From assembly GCA_043803805.1 (NCBI GenBank), contig JAZDJP010000063.1:1-12807 (forward strand): DNA of 12,807 nt, written 5' to 3'. Every line of letters starts with the position of its first letter. The first letter of the stretch is position 1. Below the pieces are notes generated by a model. The model did no database searches. It had not been told where the DNA came from and saw nothing but the letters and a program-made list of their open reading frames with translations. The translations under genes and the position numbers were made by a program. Shown here in pieces: positions 12,806-12,807 of this stretch. The stretch comes from JAZDJP01 sp043803805 (GTDB lineage Bacteria; Planctomycetota; JAZDJP01).

Positions 12806-12807
12806 CC

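Noticed and set aside
1..12807. tRNA, rRNA, CRISPR array, transposase, integrase or attachment sites
   Set aside because: Reading both strands showed no cloverleaf-like stems, regular direct repeats with spacers, recombinase motifs, or terminal inverted repeats.

Overview
The window is GC-rich bacterial chromosome (low to mid 60s % GC by eye) and tightly packed, with 11 protein genes and no gap over 300 bases. I see no tRNA, rRNA, CRISPR array, insertion sequence, integrase or phage gene. Several families point to an uncultured PVC-type or neighbouring lineage (Planctomycetota, Lentisphaerae/Verrucomicrobia, Hydrogenedentota, Sumerlaeota or similar): two Gfo/Idh/MocA oxidoreductases with a uroporphyrinogen-decarboxylase-like protein, a DUF4416 protein, a membrane-anchored alpha-toroid (squalene-cyclase-like) protein and a small 'TPEQ' repeat protein. 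This placement is inference; no marker here fixes the phylum.

Region 1 (1-5031, minus strand) is a four-gene operon. It is read from a promoter at 5004-5031 through a class III PLP aminotransferase, a Gfo/Idh oxidoreductase without the usual EKP lysine, a UroD-superfamily protein that is not HemE, and a second Gfo/Idh oxidoreductase with intact IolG-type catalytic residues that runs off the left edge. Gaps are 20-43 bases and every gene has a strong Shine-Dalgarno (SD) sequence. It looks like an uncharacterised pathway for a sugar, inositol-like or amino compound; the substrate cannot be read from sequence.

Region 2 (5119-7815) holds a divergently transcribed FapA/DUF342 protein and, convergent with it, a zinc-dependent polyol-type dehydrogenase. 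They are separated by 137 bases containing three short hairpins and a repeated CCTCCGG motif.

Region 3 (7900-10344) is a divergent pair of units: adenosine deaminase plus DUF4416 on minus, and trmD on plus. trmD overlaps by ATGA the next gene, which encodes a zinc ribbon, a membrane segment and an alpha-toroid. trmD is not among its usual ribosomal partners and carries Glu where the catalytic Asp169 is expected.

Region 4 (11590-12805) has a lipoprotein with four 22-23-residue repeats, whose 3' end overlaps the alpha-toroid gene by 68 bases on the opposite strand, and a divergent 80-residue TPEQ-type protein.

The most distinctive signal is in the expression signals. Four genes (polyol dehydrogenase, adenosine deaminase, lipoprotein, 80-aa protein) have a -10-like hexamer only 6-8 bases before the start codon, with good -35 boxes in two cases. 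This predicts leaderless mRNAs, in contrast to the SD-led operon of Region 1. trmD may follow the same layout if it begins at an upstream TTG.
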